64,000 nt of DNA from Mycobacterium paragordonae (GTDB lineage Bacteria; Actinomycetota; Actinomycetes; Mycobacteriales; Mycobacteriaceae): NCBI RefSeq assembly GCF_003614435.1, contig NZ_CP025546.1, positions 3,286,001 to 3,350,000 on the forward strand, written 5' to 3'. The stretch's first letter is position 1, and each line of letters opens with the position of its first letter. Positions 53,230 to 62,560 of this stretch are shown piece by piece. A program made the translations under genes and the position numbers. The notes under the pieces were generated by a model. That model was not told the origin of the DNA. It ran no database searches and was given only the letters and a program-made list of their open reading frames with translations.

Positions 53230-54017
53230 CAGTTATCCATGGGCAGGACGAACGTGGGCTTGATGGTTTCGCCGCTTCCGGTGCGCCGCACTGCTGTTCC
53301 CGCGGTGTAGAACTCCACCGTGTGGTGCCCCCAAGCGTAATTCGAGATGGCGAAGTGCACGCCCACCACGCCGGTGGCGCCGTCGCGCTCGGCCTCGGTC
53401 TGCATCCGCGACATCGCCAGCTCGCGGGCCTGGTAGTTGCCTTGCGTCCACTGCGGCATCTCCATGTTGCGTCCCATCTGCCTCAGGGTCTGCATGAACC
53501 CCTGCACGGCGATGTGAAACACACAGTTGCCCATCACGAATGCGACGGGAGTGTGGCCGGACCGCAGCAGAGTCACCATGTCCTGTCCGGACAGGTGACT
53601 GGAGAACGCCTGCCCGTTGGGGCGCCGGAAGGCCCCGGGCTTTTCGGTGTATCGGACCGCGGTGCCGACCGCCATGAACTCCAGGTGTTCGCCACCCTCG
53701 CCGTGGTGGCGCCAGTTCAGGCGCACCCCGACGATGCCGTCCGCCTGCAATGAATCGGCCTCGGCTTGCATGCGCGCCATGGCATTCCAGCGAGCCCGGT
53801 ACGTGGCCTCGGTCAGCACACCCAGTTCCTGCTGTTGACGGATGTTGGTGAACTGATATCCGACGTGGTACACCGAGACGCCCATCACCAGCTCGATCGG
53901 TTCGAACCCGGCCCCGTGCAGTAGTGCGAACTCATTGATCGACAAGTCCGATGTCCACGACTTGGCGGCGTGCGATAACCGTTCGCTGGCCACCGGATCG
54001 AGCGAGCCTGGTTCCAT
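53229..54017 (-). CDS. Tandem YbjQ (heavy-metal-binding-like) domain protein
   Basis: 262 residues composed of two related halves. Each carries the YbjQ-type pattern of an exposed strand with GxxVxH plus a helix rich in Arg/Met/Glu: in the first, ELVMGVSVYHVGYQF and NAMARMQAEADSLQADGIVGV; in the second, AFVMGNCVFHIAVQGF and LAMSRMQTEAERDGATGVVGV. YbjQ proteins form pentamers, and metal binding is presumed rather than proved. It is cytoplasmic and the first gene of a two-gene unit. Its start is followed upstream by 51 bases and then by the ferredoxin gene on the same strand. Confidence 0.85.
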   Translation of the reverse strand: MEPGSLDPVASERLSHAAKSWTSDLSINEFALLHGAGFEPIELVMGVSVYHVGYQFTNIRQQQELGVLTEATYRARWNAMARMQAEADSLQADGIVGVRLNWRHHGEGGEHLEFMAVGTAVRYTEKPGAFRRPNGQAFSSHLSGQDMVTLLRSGHTPVAFVMGNCVFHIAVQGFMQTLRQMGRNMEMPQWTQGNYQARELAMSRMQTEAERDGATGVVGVHFAISNYAWGHHTVEFYTAGTAVRRTGSGETIKPTFVLPMDN

Positions 54018-54068
54018 GCGCGGGGGTCCCTTCTGTCGTTTGCGACAGCGTACCTAGCCACGGGCCGC

Positions 54069-54263
54069 TCATGGAGTAAGCGTGATGGCCTCTTCCGGGC
54101 AGTTCTGAGCACCGACCAGCGCCTGCTGCTCCAGTTCGCCGGAGACGTCCGCGACCAGCACGACGGAGTGGCCCACGTCGTCGGAATCGTAGATCCGCGG
54201 CGCCAGTGAATAGCAGCGTCCGTGGCCGACACAGCGATCCGCATCCACCGAAACGCGCGTCAT
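54069..54263 (-). CDS. [3Fe-4S] ferredoxin of P450 partner type
   Basis: 64 residues. The cluster pattern is Cys11-x2-His14-x2-Cys17 ... Cys55-Pro: His replaces the usual second Cys, as in many mycobacterial P450-linked ferredoxins. Such ferredoxins carry electrons from a reductase to a cytochrome P450. The ATG overlaps the stop of the P450 gene by four bases, so the two are made together and almost surely interact. No ferredoxin reductase is nearby. Confidence 0.93.
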   Translation of the reverse strand: MTRVSVDADRCVGHGRCYSLAPRIYDSDDVGHSVVLVADVSGELEQQALVGAQNCPEEAITLTP

Positions 54264-55444
54264 CGTGTCGGCACCGGGAATGTCAGTGGCAGCGATTCGA
54301 CCGAGCGCAGCGCGGCGGTGTACTTCAGCTCGGTGCCGGGCGGAATCTCGTAATCGGGGATGCGCCGATGGAACTCGCGCAACGCCACCCGCAGTTCCAT
54401 GCGGGCCAGATGCGACCCGAGGCAGCGGTGTGGGCCTCCGCCGAACGCACGGTGCCGGTTCGGGCTGCGGCTGAAATCGACTTGCTCGGGGTCCGCGAAC
54501 TCGGCGGGGTCGGTGTTGGCGGCGCCGAGCAGCGGGCTGACCCGCTCACCCTTGCTGATTGGGCAGCCGCCGACCTCGACATCCTGCATGGCGACCCTGG
54601 CGACGCCGGGCACCGGCGTCTCCCAGCGCAGCAGTTCCTCGATAGCGTGCGGGAGGATGTCCGGCTGCTCGACCAGCTGGTGCCGGTGCTCGGGATGCCG
54701 GGCGAGGTAGACGAAGAAGCAGTCCAGCGAGTCCGTCACCGTGTCCAGCCCGGCGATCAGGAACAGAAAGCAGATGTCGAGCAGTTCCTCGCGGGACAGC
54801 GCCGCACCGCCCTCCTCTTTGAAGTGGGTCGCGATCATCGCGGACAGTACGTCGTCGCGCGGACGGGCGATGTGATCGTCGATGGCCCGGTCGAAGTATT
54901 CGTAGATCTGTGCGGCGACCTTGGCCGAGGCGTCGTGGCGGTCGTCGTAACCGGTGGATCCCTCGGGCCGGATCACCCCGTCCTTCCATTCCAGGAATTT
55001 GTCGAGATCTTCCAGCGGCAGGCCGAGCAACTGCAGGAAGACCGTGCAGGGCAGCGGCACCGCGAACTCTTCGTGGAAGTCGCAGGAGCCCCGGTCCGCG
55101 AAGCGGTCGATCATCTCGTTGACCAGCGCGGTGACCTGCGGTTCCCGTCGGGCCATCTCCCGTGGCGTGAACAGTGGGTCCAGAATCCGCCGGTACTTCG
55201 CGTGCTCGGGAGGGTCGATCTGCAGCGGGATCAGTGGTCGCAGGTTGCCCAGATCGACGGCGTCCATATTGGACGAGAACAGGTCCGTCCGCTTGAGCGC
55301 CATCTCGATGTCCGAGAGCCGGCTGAGCACCACCGCCTGAGGCGACCGGAACACCGGGGCCGACTCGCGCAGCGCCTTGTACATCGGCTGAGGCTCGGCG
55401 AGACCCATCACGGCCTGGTCGACGAATGATTCCGCTTCTGTCAT
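54260..55444 (-). CDS. Cytochrome P450
   Basis: 394 residues. The heme-ligand loop FGGGPHRCLGSHLARMEL has Cys341; the I-helix contains LIAGLDTVTD; the K-helix ExxR is EELLR; the heme-proximal HRAFGGG is normal. It starts at ATG 55444 (MTEAESFVDQAV), and residues further upstream are not P450-like. With its coupled ferredoxin it forms a class-I-like monooxygenase. The CYP family number cannot be given from inspection; it looks distantly like the CYP143/CYP125 type. An inverted repeat 40-70 bases upstream is a likely operator. Substrate unknown. Confidence 0.94.
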   Translation of the reverse strand: MTEAESFVDQAVMGLAEPQPMYKALRESAPVFRSPQAVVLSRLSDIEMALKRTDLFSSNMDAVDLGNLRPLIPLQIDPPEHAKYRRILDPLFTPREMARREPQVTALVNEMIDRFADRGSCDFHEEFAVPLPCTVFLQLLGLPLEDLDKFLEWKDGVIRPEGSTGYDDRHDASAKVAAQIYEYFDRAIDDHIARPRDDVLSAMIATHFKEEGGAALSREELLDICFLFLIAGLDTVTDSLDCFFVYLARHPEHRHQLVEQPDILPHAIEELLRWETPVPGVARVAMQDVEVGGCPISKGERVSPLLGAANTDPAEFADPEQVDFSRSPNRHRAFGGGPHRCLGSHLARMELRVALREFHRRIPDYEIPPGTELKYTAALRSVESLPLTFPVPTR

Positions 55445-55483
55445 GTACCTCAGCCTGACACCGCGCCGAGCGCCGGGCAATCC

Positions 55484-55513
55484 TTGTCTTACAAAAATTA
55501 GTAAGTTAGACAA
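55484..55513. promoter_or_regulatory. Inverted repeat TTGTCT/AGACAA upstream of the P450 gene
   Basis: TTGTCT at 55484-55489 and AGACAA at 55508-55513 are perfectly complementary, with a nested CTTAC/GTAAG pair inside. The site is A/T-rich, 40-69 bases upstream of the P450 ATG, and lies in the intergenic region shared with the divergent LLM oxidoreductase gene. It has the form of a TetR-type operator. No regulator gene is adjacent. Confidence 0.5.
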
Positions 55514-55687
55514 CTTGGCCGCCGGAGCGCCTTCTCCGGCTGCGTCCATCACGCATTTCGATGGCCGCCATCTCGAAGTTGTATAGCTTATGGAAATAAA
55601 TCGCCGAGATCGCGGGTTACGTTCAGCACATGATCTGTCGGTGGCAGCACCGGCGATCTGAAATGGTCTCGACCACAAGAGGTTTCA

Positions 55688-56485
55688 ATGGTTTCAGCGA
55701 TATCAGCGGTATCGGCACGCCGGATCCGGGTCGGGGCCCAGCTGTGGCCGGGCGGCACGCCCGACTACGCCGCGTGGCGTCAGGCGGTGCTCGACGCCGA
55801 GGCCATGGGAGCCGATGTCATCTTCGGCTACGACCACTTCCACGCGCCGACCGGCGAAGCGGAGGCCACCAACTTCGAAGGGTGGACGGCGCTGGCGGCA
55901 TGGGGAGAGCTGACCACCCGCGCCGAAATCGGCCTGCTGGTCACCGGGATGGGATACCGCAACCCGGACCTGTTGGCGGACATGGCGCGCACGGTCGACC
56001 ACATCAGCGGTGGCCGGCTGATCCTCGGCGTCGGCGCCGGAGACTACGAAAAGGACTACACCGCATACGGATACGATTACGGGAGGGCGGGAGACCGGTT
56101 CCGTGCTTTGGTCGACGGACTGGCGCGGATCGAACATCGGCTGGCACGTCTCATCCCGCCGCCGCTGCGGGACATCCCGATTCTGATCGACAGCTCGGCC
56201 GACAGAAAGACGTTGCCGCTGATCGCCGGCTTCGCCGACATCTGGCACAGCGCCGAGCCCATCGATGAGTTCCGCCGCCGGGATGACTTGCTCAAGTCGT
56301 ATGCCGAAGCGGCACAACGCGATGATTCGTCGATCGAGCGCGCGGTGTTGTGGCGGGGCCCCAGTGAGGCCGATCTGTACCGCAAGGAAGGCGCGACGCT
56401 GTTCACCGCGCAACTTCGGCCCGGCGAAAAGGGCTACGACTTAACCACTCTCGGCGAATTGATCGCCTGGCGCGACGGGGTGTGA
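55688..56485 (+). CDS. LLM-class F420-dependent oxidoreductase
   Basis: 265 residues of the luciferase-like monooxygenase barrel. Seen are VGAQLWPGGTPDYAAW, DVIFGYDHFHAP (His next to the F420/FMN site), LVTGMGYRNPDLLADMARTVDHISGGRL and ILGVGAGDYEKDY, the standard pattern of mycobacterial F420-dependent oxidoreductases. They pass hydride from reduced F420 to organic substrates. The chain is shorter than the usual 290-340 residues. ATG 55688 begins MVSAISAVSARRIRVGAQ. It is divergent from the P450 gene, so co-regulation is plausible. Confidence 0.9.
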   Translation: MVSAISAVSARRIRVGAQLWPGGTPDYAAWRQAVLDAEAMGADVIFGYDHFHAPTGEAEATNFEGWTALAAWGELTTRAEIGLLVTGMGYRNPDLLADMARTVDHISGGRLILGVGAGDYEKDYTAYGYDYGRAGDRFRALVDGLARIEHRLARLIPPPLRDIPILIDSSADRKTLPLIAGFADIWHSAEPIDEFRRRDDLLKSYAEAAQRDDSSIERAVLWRGPSEADLYRKEGATLFTAQLRPGEKGYDLTTLGELIAWRDGV

Positions 56486-56624
56486 CGCCTCCGGCCCGGA
56501 TGCCGTCGACGTCTACAACCAGGTGCAGCCGGCCGTGGAAATCTGGCTGCGGCGGGGGTCTGGCCTGCAGCTTCTTCAACCTTGCTATCATTGCAGAAAT
56601 AGCGGTGCATGCCGGGAGGCGCCC

Positions 56625-58376
56625 ATGACGTACGACCTGATCATCCGGGGCGGCACCGTGGTGGACGGGACCGGATCGCCACCGATGACGGCCGACGTCG
56701 CGGTGCTCGACGGTGTGATCGTCGACGTGGGCCGGGTCGACGGGGGCGCCAAGCGCACCATCGATGCCGACGGACTCACCGTCACACCGGGTTTCGTCGA
56801 TGTGCACACCCACTTCGACGGCCAGGCCACCTGGGACCCGCACCTGACACCGTCGTGCTGGCACGGCGTGACCACCGCGATCATGGGCAACTGCGGCATC
56901 GGCTTCGCGCCGGTGCGACCCGATCGGCACGAGTGGCTGGTCGACCTGATGGAGGGAGTCGAAGACATCCCGGGCTCGGCGCTCGCCGAGGGCATCACCT
57001 GGGAGTGGGAGTCGTTCGGCGAGTATCTGGACGCGCTGGCGCGGATGCCCCGAGCGGTCGACGTCGGCGCGCAGATCCCGCACGCGGCGGTCCGGGGATT
57101 CGTGATGGGGGACCGGGCGCAGGGCTCCGCCACCGCCGCGGATATCGAAGCGATGAGCCGGATCGTCGGCGACGGCCTGCGGGCCGGGGCAGTGGGAATG
57201 TCGTTCGGCCGCACGGCCGGTCACCGCAGCGCGTCCGGGGAGCCGGTGCCGGGCACCTACTCGGAGGAAGCCGAGCTGGCGGCACTGATGGCCGCCATGG
57301 CGGACGTGGGTTCTGGTGTGCTGCAAGTAGTTCCGGCCGGAGTCGGGGGTGCGATGGGTGGCGATCAACGGCATTCGATCGATGCCGAGATCGCGTGGAT
57401 CACCCGGCTCGGCCGCCGGTACCGGATACCGCTGACGTTCCTGGCGATGGTCAACGAGCAGGATCCGCACGATTGGCGGAGCTGGTTCGCCGCGGTGCAC
57501 GAAGCCAACGCCGACGGTGCGGTCATCCGGCCGCAGGTCGCCTGCCGCGCGTTCGGCATGCTGATGGGCCACCAATCGCGGATGAATCCCTTCCGGCATC
57601 GGGCCACCTACCGGTCGCTGATGGACCTGCCGCTGCGGCAGCGGGTGGAACGCCTGCGCGATCCCGCAGTGCGCTCCCGGATCCTGGCGGAGACACCCGA
57701 TCCGACGCCGCAGCCGTCAGCCGATCAGCTCAACCGGCACATCTTCAAGCGGTTGTATCCACTCGGCGCCGCCCTCAACTACGAACCGGCACCGCAGGAC
57801 AGCGTGGCGGCCATCGCCGAGCGGGAGGGCCGCGACCCCTGGGAGGTCACCTACGACGTGCTGCTCGGGGCGGACGGGCGCGAATTCCTGTTGCTGCCGT
57901 TACTGAATTACGCCGGGAACAGCTACGACCACCTGCATGACATGATGTCGGATCCGGTGAGCCTGCAGGGCCTCGGTGACGGCGGGGCACACTGCGGAAT
58001 CATCTGCGACGCCAGCATGACCACCTATCTCCTGTCGCACTGGGTGCGGGACCGGACCAGAGGACCGGGTCTGCCGCTGGAGACGGCCGTACACCGGCTG
58101 ACCGGCGATCCGGCGCGCTTCTACCGGTTGGGCGACCGCGGCGTGCTGGCACCGGGCCGGCGCGCCGACATCAACCTGATCGACCTGGAACGGCTCGCGT
58201 TGCACTACCCGGAGCGCGTCGAGGACCTGCCCGGCGGCGCCGGCCGGCTGATCCAGCGCTCGGACGGCTACGTCGAGACCCTGGTCCGGGGTCAGACGGT
58301 GGTCGCCGAAGGTGAATTGACCGATGCCAGGCCCGGCGGCCTGGTCCGCGGCGGGCGTCCGACGCCGGTCGGCTAA
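56625..58376 (+). CDS. N-acyl-D-amino-acid deacylase-like amidohydrolase
   Basis: 583 residues. The metal site starts GFVDVHTHFDGQ, followed by HGVTTAIMGNCGIGFAP with the conserved Cys of D-aminoacylases. The C-terminal part shows GDGGAHCGIICDAS, the catalytic-Asp motif, and VLAPGRRADINLIDLE, the closing strand. It therefore belongs to the D-aminoacylase branch of the amidohydrolase superfamily, cytoplasmic and zinc-dependent. GGGAGG precedes ATG 56625. It follows the LLM gene by 139 bases. Actual substrates of mycobacterial members are mostly unknown. Confidence 0.93.
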   Translation: MTYDLIIRGGTVVDGTGSPPMTADVAVLDGVIVDVGRVDGGAKRTIDADGLTVTPGFVDVHTHFDGQATWDPHLTPSCWHGVTTAIMGNCGIGFAPVRPDRHEWLVDLMEGVEDIPGSALAEGITWEWESFGEYLDALARMPRAVDVGAQIPHAAVRGFVMGDRAQGSATAADIEAMSRIVGDGLRAGAVGMSFGRTAGHRSASGEPVPGTYSEEAELAALMAAMADVGSGVLQVVPAGVGGAMGGDQRHSIDAEIAWITRLGRRYRIPLTFLAMVNEQDPHDWRSWFAAVHEANADGAVIRPQVACRAFGMLMGHQSRMNPFRHRATYRSLMDLPLRQRVERLRDPAVRSRILAETPDPTPQPSADQLNRHIFKRLYPLGAALNYEPAPQDSVAAIAEREGRDPWEVTYDVLLGADGREFLLLPLLNYAGNSYDHLHDMMSDPVSLQGLGDGGAHCGIICDASMTTYLLSHWVRDRTRGPGLPLETAVHRLTGDPARFYRLGDRGVLAPGRRADINLIDLERLALHYPERVEDLPGGAGRLIQRSDGYVETLVRGQTVVAEGELTDARPGGLVRGGRPTPVG

Positions 58377-58837
58377 TTACCGTCCTCGGTGTCGCGGCGA
58401 TGCAGCAACGATCCACCAGCACGCACCATTCCGCGCAGCGCGTACACAGCAGTGACCACCGCCAGCAGGATCAGCAGCACGAACGTCGGTAACCAGTTGG
58501 CCCGGCTGTGGCTGACGTCCCACCAGACGATCGCGAACAACACCACACAGAGGAACAGAACGATGTCACGCCAGTTACCCCGGTAGGACGTCGCGGCTTT
58601 GCGCAGCGCAGTGTTCCGGTCCGACGCGGCGATCAGGTCGTCGATGCGGGTGTCGATGCTGCGTTGCAGATTGGCGCGTCGTTGAGTGGCCTCCGCTGGA
58701 AGGCGATCGAGCAGGTCCATGTCCTGCATGATCAGCGAGCGGTAGTCCGGTCCGCGTAACTGCCCCGCCGTCAGTGCGAGCATGATGCCACCTAGGACGG
58801 GCGCGCTGTTCAGCGCGATCTGTCCGACTCCGGCCAC
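58373..58837 (-). CDS. Small membrane protein, function unknown
   Basis: 154 residues. Residues 1-25 form a weak hydrophobic stretch (VGQIALNSAPVLGGIMLALT), a charged helical region follows (RLPAEATQRRANLQRSIDTR), and two membrane segments follow at about residues 94-112 (IVLFLCVVLFAIVWWDV) and 118-136 (LPTFVLLILLAVVTAVYAL). The GTG at 58837 has AAGGAGGG 6 bases upstream, which decides the start. Its stop overlaps the deacylase gene stop by four bases. No family recognised. Confidence 0.8.
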   Translation of the reverse strand: MAGVGQIALNSAPVLGGIMLALTAGQLRGPDYRSLIMQDMDLLDRLPAEATQRRANLQRSIDTRIDDLIAASDRNTALRKAATSYRGNWRDIVLFLCVVLFAIVWWDVSHSRANWLPTFVLLILLAVVTAVYALRGMVRAGGSLLHRRDTEDGN

Positions 58838-59010
58838 GTTCGGCCCTCCTTCGGCTCTGGCACGAGATTCCCCGATGAGGATTGCCGAAAGCGGAGCGCG
58901 GATCAACCGCCGGGCGCTGCGGCCGCGTCGCGCAACCTACGCATGGGTGGCAAAGGGGATTGGCCATTTCGCTGATGTTCTGCGATCGGCGCCACCGCAT
59001 GCTGGCTAGC

Positions 59011-62000
59011 ATGAGCACAACGGAGTGGAGCGAGATTGGCGTGACTGGGCTGCCGACGGGAACCGTGACCCTCTTGCTTGCCGACGTCGAGGGGTCGACG
59101 CGGCTGTGGGAGGCGCAACCCGACGACATGGCCGCCGCTCTGGCGCGGCTCGATCGGATTGTCGTCGAGGCCGTCGCGGCGCACGAAGGCATCAGACCGG
59201 TCGAGCAAGGCGAGGGCGACAGTTTCGTCGTCGCGTTCAGCCGGGCGTCCGACGCGGTGGCGTGCGCGTTGACGCTGCAGCGGGCTCCGCTGGCCCCGAT
59301 TCGGCTGAGGATCGGCATCCACACCGGCGAGGTGCGGCTGCGCGATGAGGGCAATTACGTTGGGCCGACTATCAATCGGACCGCGCGACTGCGCGATCTG
59401 GCGCACGGTGGCCAAACGGTACTGTCCGGCACGACCGAGGACATGGTCTCGGAATCTCTGCCGGAAGACGCTTGGCTCAACGATCTCGGCGCCCATCCGC
59501 TGCGGGATCTGGCGCGGCCGCAACGGGTGGTGCAACTGTGCCATCCCGACGTCCGCAACGAATTTCCGCCGCTTCGCACCGCGAGTATCGTTGCCGCGCA
59601 TAATCTCCCGGCCCAACTCACAAGTTTTATCGGACGCGGGTCAGAGATCCAGGGGATCCGGCGCAGCCTGGTGGACAACCGGCTGGTCACCCTGACGGGT
59701 ACCGGAGGGGTCGGCAAGACCCGCCTCGCAGTGCAGGTCGCCGCCGCGGTCACCGACGAATACGGCGATGGTGTCTGGTACGTCGACCTGGCGCCGCTCA
59801 CCGCCGCCGAGGTGGTTCCCGTGGCCGTGGCGCGGGCCCTGGGCCTGCCCGATCAACCCGGCCGGTCCACGATGGAGACGTTGCTGCGATATGTCCGCGA
59901 ACGGCAGCTGCTGATCGTGCTGGACAACTGCGAACACCTGCTGGAGGCCAGCGCCACATTGCTCTCCGAGGTGTTGGCCACCGCGCCGCGACTGACCGTA
60001 CTGGCCACCAGCCGCGAACCGGTCAATATCACCGGCGAAGCCACCTGGCAGGTGCCGTCGCTGTCGTTGCGGGACGAAGCCGTCGAACTGTTCACCGAGC
60101 GAGCCCGCCTGGCCAGACCCGATTTCGCCGTCACCGAGGACAACAGCGCTGCGGTACATGAGATCTGCCGTCGGCTGGACGGTATGCCACTGGCCATCGA
60201 GTTGGCGGCCGCGCGGGTGCGGGCCCTGTCGCTGACCGAAATCATCGACAGTCTGCACGACCGGTTCCGGTTGCTGACCGGTGGTTCGCGGACCGCGGTT
60301 CGCCGGCAGCAGACCTTGCGAGCATCTGTGGACTGGTCGCATGCGCTGCTCACCGAGACCGAACGCGTCCTGTTCCGCCGGCTGTCCGTGTTTTACGGTG
60401 GATTTGATTTGGCGGCAGCGCAATTCGTGTGCGGCGAGGGTGATATCGAGCAGTATCAGGTACTGGATCAGTTGACGCTGCTGGTGGACAAGTCCTTGGT
60501 AATCGCAGACGCGAGCAGCGGTCGAACCCGCTATCGGTTGCTCGAAACGGTGCGCCAGTACGCCCTGGAAAAACTCGGCGATTCCGGGGAAGCGGATTCG
60601 GTCCGCTCGCGCCATTGCGAGCACTACACATCGATAGCGGCGTTGCTCGACGCTTCGGCGCGCACCGATCACGAGCAACGGCTCGAGCAAGTCGAAGTCG
60701 AAATGGACAACCTGCGCAATGCGCTCGGCTGGCACCTGGACAACGGGAACGTCGAGCGGGCTTTCGCGCTGGCTTCGTCGCTGCAACCGGTGTGGCTGAC
60801 GCGTGGCCGCATCCTCGAGGGGGTGGCCTGGTTCGACGTCATACCCGCCGACGAGGAAGCTGCGACCATTGCGCCGGTCGTGCGGGCGCGTGCGCTTGCC
60901 GACAGGGCAGTGCTCGACATGTATGTGGGAAAAGAACGTTTGGGGCACGTGCGGCAGGCGCTCGACATCGCCCGAGAACTCGAGAACCCGGCCCTGCTCG
61001 CCAGGACGCTCACCGCATGCGGCTACATCGCGGGCGCTCGCTACGACGTCGCGGCGGCCGCCGCCTACTACTCGGAGGCCCTCGAGTTGGCCAGGGCACT
61101 GGACGACAAGTGGGTATTGAGCCAGATCCTGGCCTGGCAGGCCAACACGGGGATGGGCATCGGTGACCCGGTATCGGCCGGAGCGGCCGGGCTGGAAGGA
61201 CGAGATCTCGCCGACGCCATCGGCGATCGGAGCAACTCGCGGTACAGCCGGAATGGGATCGGTTGGGCGCATCTGTTGCGGGGCGACCTGGTTGCCGCCC
61301 TGGCCCAATTCACCGAGGTCCGGATGGAGTGCGAAGAGGCCCACGACGAGGTACACAGGCCCATGTCCCTGATGGGCTTGGGCATTACGCTCGCGTATCA
61401 CGGAGAGATCGACGCGGCCCTCGCCACGGCTCGCCAGGCTTTGGACGGTGCCGCCGCCCTCGGTGAATTCTTTGTCGGCCTGGCCTACGCTCAGCTCTCG
61501 CAGGCGAGTCTGGCGGCAGGTGACATCGAGACAGCTGCTGAGGCGAGTGAGGCGGCCTGGCTCGGTCTTCGGGTGGCCCAACCTGAGATGGCTGATGCGC
61601 AGCGGGTCTTCAACTCCGTGGAAATCGCCTTGACGCGTGGCGATCTCGGCCAAGCCCGGGAATGGGCGAATCGGGCGGTCGAGGTGGCCGTGCACTGGCA
61701 TCGAGTGTCCGCACTCGTGGTCCGCGCGAGGGTCGCGATAGCCGACGGTGCACTAGACGATGCTGAACGTGACGCCCATGACGCGCTGGTGTGCGCGGTT
61801 GCCAGCGGTGTGCACCTCAACATCCCCGACATCATCGAGGTACTTGCCGGCCTGGCCACCGGGGAAGGTAACAACCACGCGGAGGCGGCGCGGCTGTTCG
61901 GCGCGGCGCACGGTCTCCGGCAGCGCACCGGGCTGGCGCGATTCAAGATTCACGAAGCCGCTTATCAGGAATCGGTGCGATTGCTGCGTGATGCAATGGA

Positions 62001-62298
62001 GGACAATGCGTTTGACGCCGCGTGGGCTGAGGGTGCGGCGCTGACCGTCGACGAAGTCATCGCCTATGCACAGCGCGGCCGCGGCCAACGCAAACGGCCC
62101 AGCAGCGGGTGGCAATCGCTGACCCCGGCCGAGCGTGATGTCGCCCGTCTGGTCTGTGAAGGGCTGGCCAACAAGGATATTGCGACGCGGCTCTTCGTCT
62201 CACCGCGGACCGTCCAGGCGCACCTCACCCACGTCTACACCAAGCTGGGCATCGCTTCGCGGGTACAGCTCGTGCAGGAGGCGGCGCGTCACACCTGA
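59011..62298 (+). CDS. Class III cyclase - NB-ARC-like ATPase - TPR - LuxR regulator (Rv0386-like)
   Basis: 1095 residues. A cyclase homology domain (about 15-175) begins TGTVTLLLADVEGSTRLW; metal ligands Asp25 and Asp70 are present, but the purine-specifying Lys and Asp are replaced by Gln66 and Asn115 (EQGEGDSF, EGNYVGPT), exactly as in Rv0386. Next is an ATPase domain with Walker A TGTGGVGKTRLA and LIVLDNCEHLLEA, then TPR-like helices. A C-terminal LuxR HTH carries LTPAERDVARLVCEGLANKD and VSPRTVQAHLTHVYTKLGI. These proteins bind nucleotide, ATP and DNA in one chain. The ATG at 59011 was chosen over an upstream start for cyclase alignment. It is monocistronic. Confidence 0.93.
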   Translation: MSTTEWSEIGVTGLPTGTVTLLLADVEGSTRLWEAQPDDMAAALARLDRIVVEAVAAHEGIRPVEQGEGDSFVVAFSRASDAVACALTLQRAPLAPIRLRIGIHTGEVRLRDEGNYVGPTINRTARLRDLAHGGQTVLSGTTEDMVSESLPEDAWLNDLGAHPLRDLARPQRVVQLCHPDVRNEFPPLRTASIVAAHNLPAQLTSFIGRGSEIQGIRRSLVDNRLVTLTGTGGVGKTRLAVQVAAAVTDEYGDGVWYVDLAPLTAAEVVPVAVARALGLPDQPGRSTMETLLRYVRERQLLIVLDNCEHLLEASATLLSEVLATAPRLTVLATSREPVNITGEATWQVPSLSLRDEAVELFTERARLARPDFAVTEDNSAAVHEICRRLDGMPLAIELAAARVRALSLTEIIDSLHDRFRLLTGGSRTAVRRQQTLRASVDWSHALLTETERVLFRRLSVFYGGFDLAAAQFVCGEGDIEQYQVLDQLTLLVDKSLVIADASSGRTRYRLLETVRQYALEKLGDSGEADSVRSRHCEHYTSIAALLDASARTDHEQRLEQVEVEMDNLRNALGWHLDNGNVERAFALASSLQPVWLTRGRILEGVAWFDVIPADEEAATIAPVVRARALADRAVLDMYVGKERLGHVRQALDIARELENPALLARTLTACGYIAGARYDVAAAAAYYSEALELARALDDKWVLSQILAWQANTGMGIGDPVSAGAAGLEGRDLADAIGDRSNSRYSRNGIGWAHLLRGDLVAALAQFTEVRMECEEAHDEVHRPMSLMGLGITLAYHGEIDAALATARQALDGAAALGEFFVGLAYAQLSQASLAAGDIETAAEASEAAWLGLRVAQPEMADAQRVFNSVEIALTRGDLGQAREWANRAVEVAVHWHRVSALVVRARVAIADGALDDAERDAHDALVCAVASGVHLNIPDIIEVLAGLATGEGNNHAEAARLFGAAHGLRQRTGLARFKIHEAAYQESVRLLRDAMEDNAFDAAWAEGAALTVDEVIAYAQRGRGQRKRPSSGWQSLTPAERDVARLVCEGLANKDIATRLFVSPRTVQAHLTHVYTKLGIASRVQLVQEAARHT

Positions 62299-62560
62299 GC
62301 AGTCGGACAGGCACTGGACCGCTGCTTGCGAAGCACTGGACAACTGTCCAGAACGCACCGAAACCACAGGCTGGCCGCGCACCGGTGGCATCACCGAGCC
62401 GTGCCGCGAGTGCCTTCATCTCCACTTCTCACACCTGAACCGCAGGCTTCTTGCCGATTATCGGCCGGCTCGCTAGAGTCGGAAACAGAATCAGACACCT
62501 GTCCATTATTTGCGGCTTTGGCTCCGCAGCCGGGACACGGATGTAGACGGAGGACCGCTG

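Noticed and set aside
59641..61701. 686-residue minus-strand frame inside the cyclase-LuxR gene
   Set aside because: It is very long but antisense to clear cyclase/ATPase/TPR coding sequence, and rich in Gly/Arg/His with no motifs.
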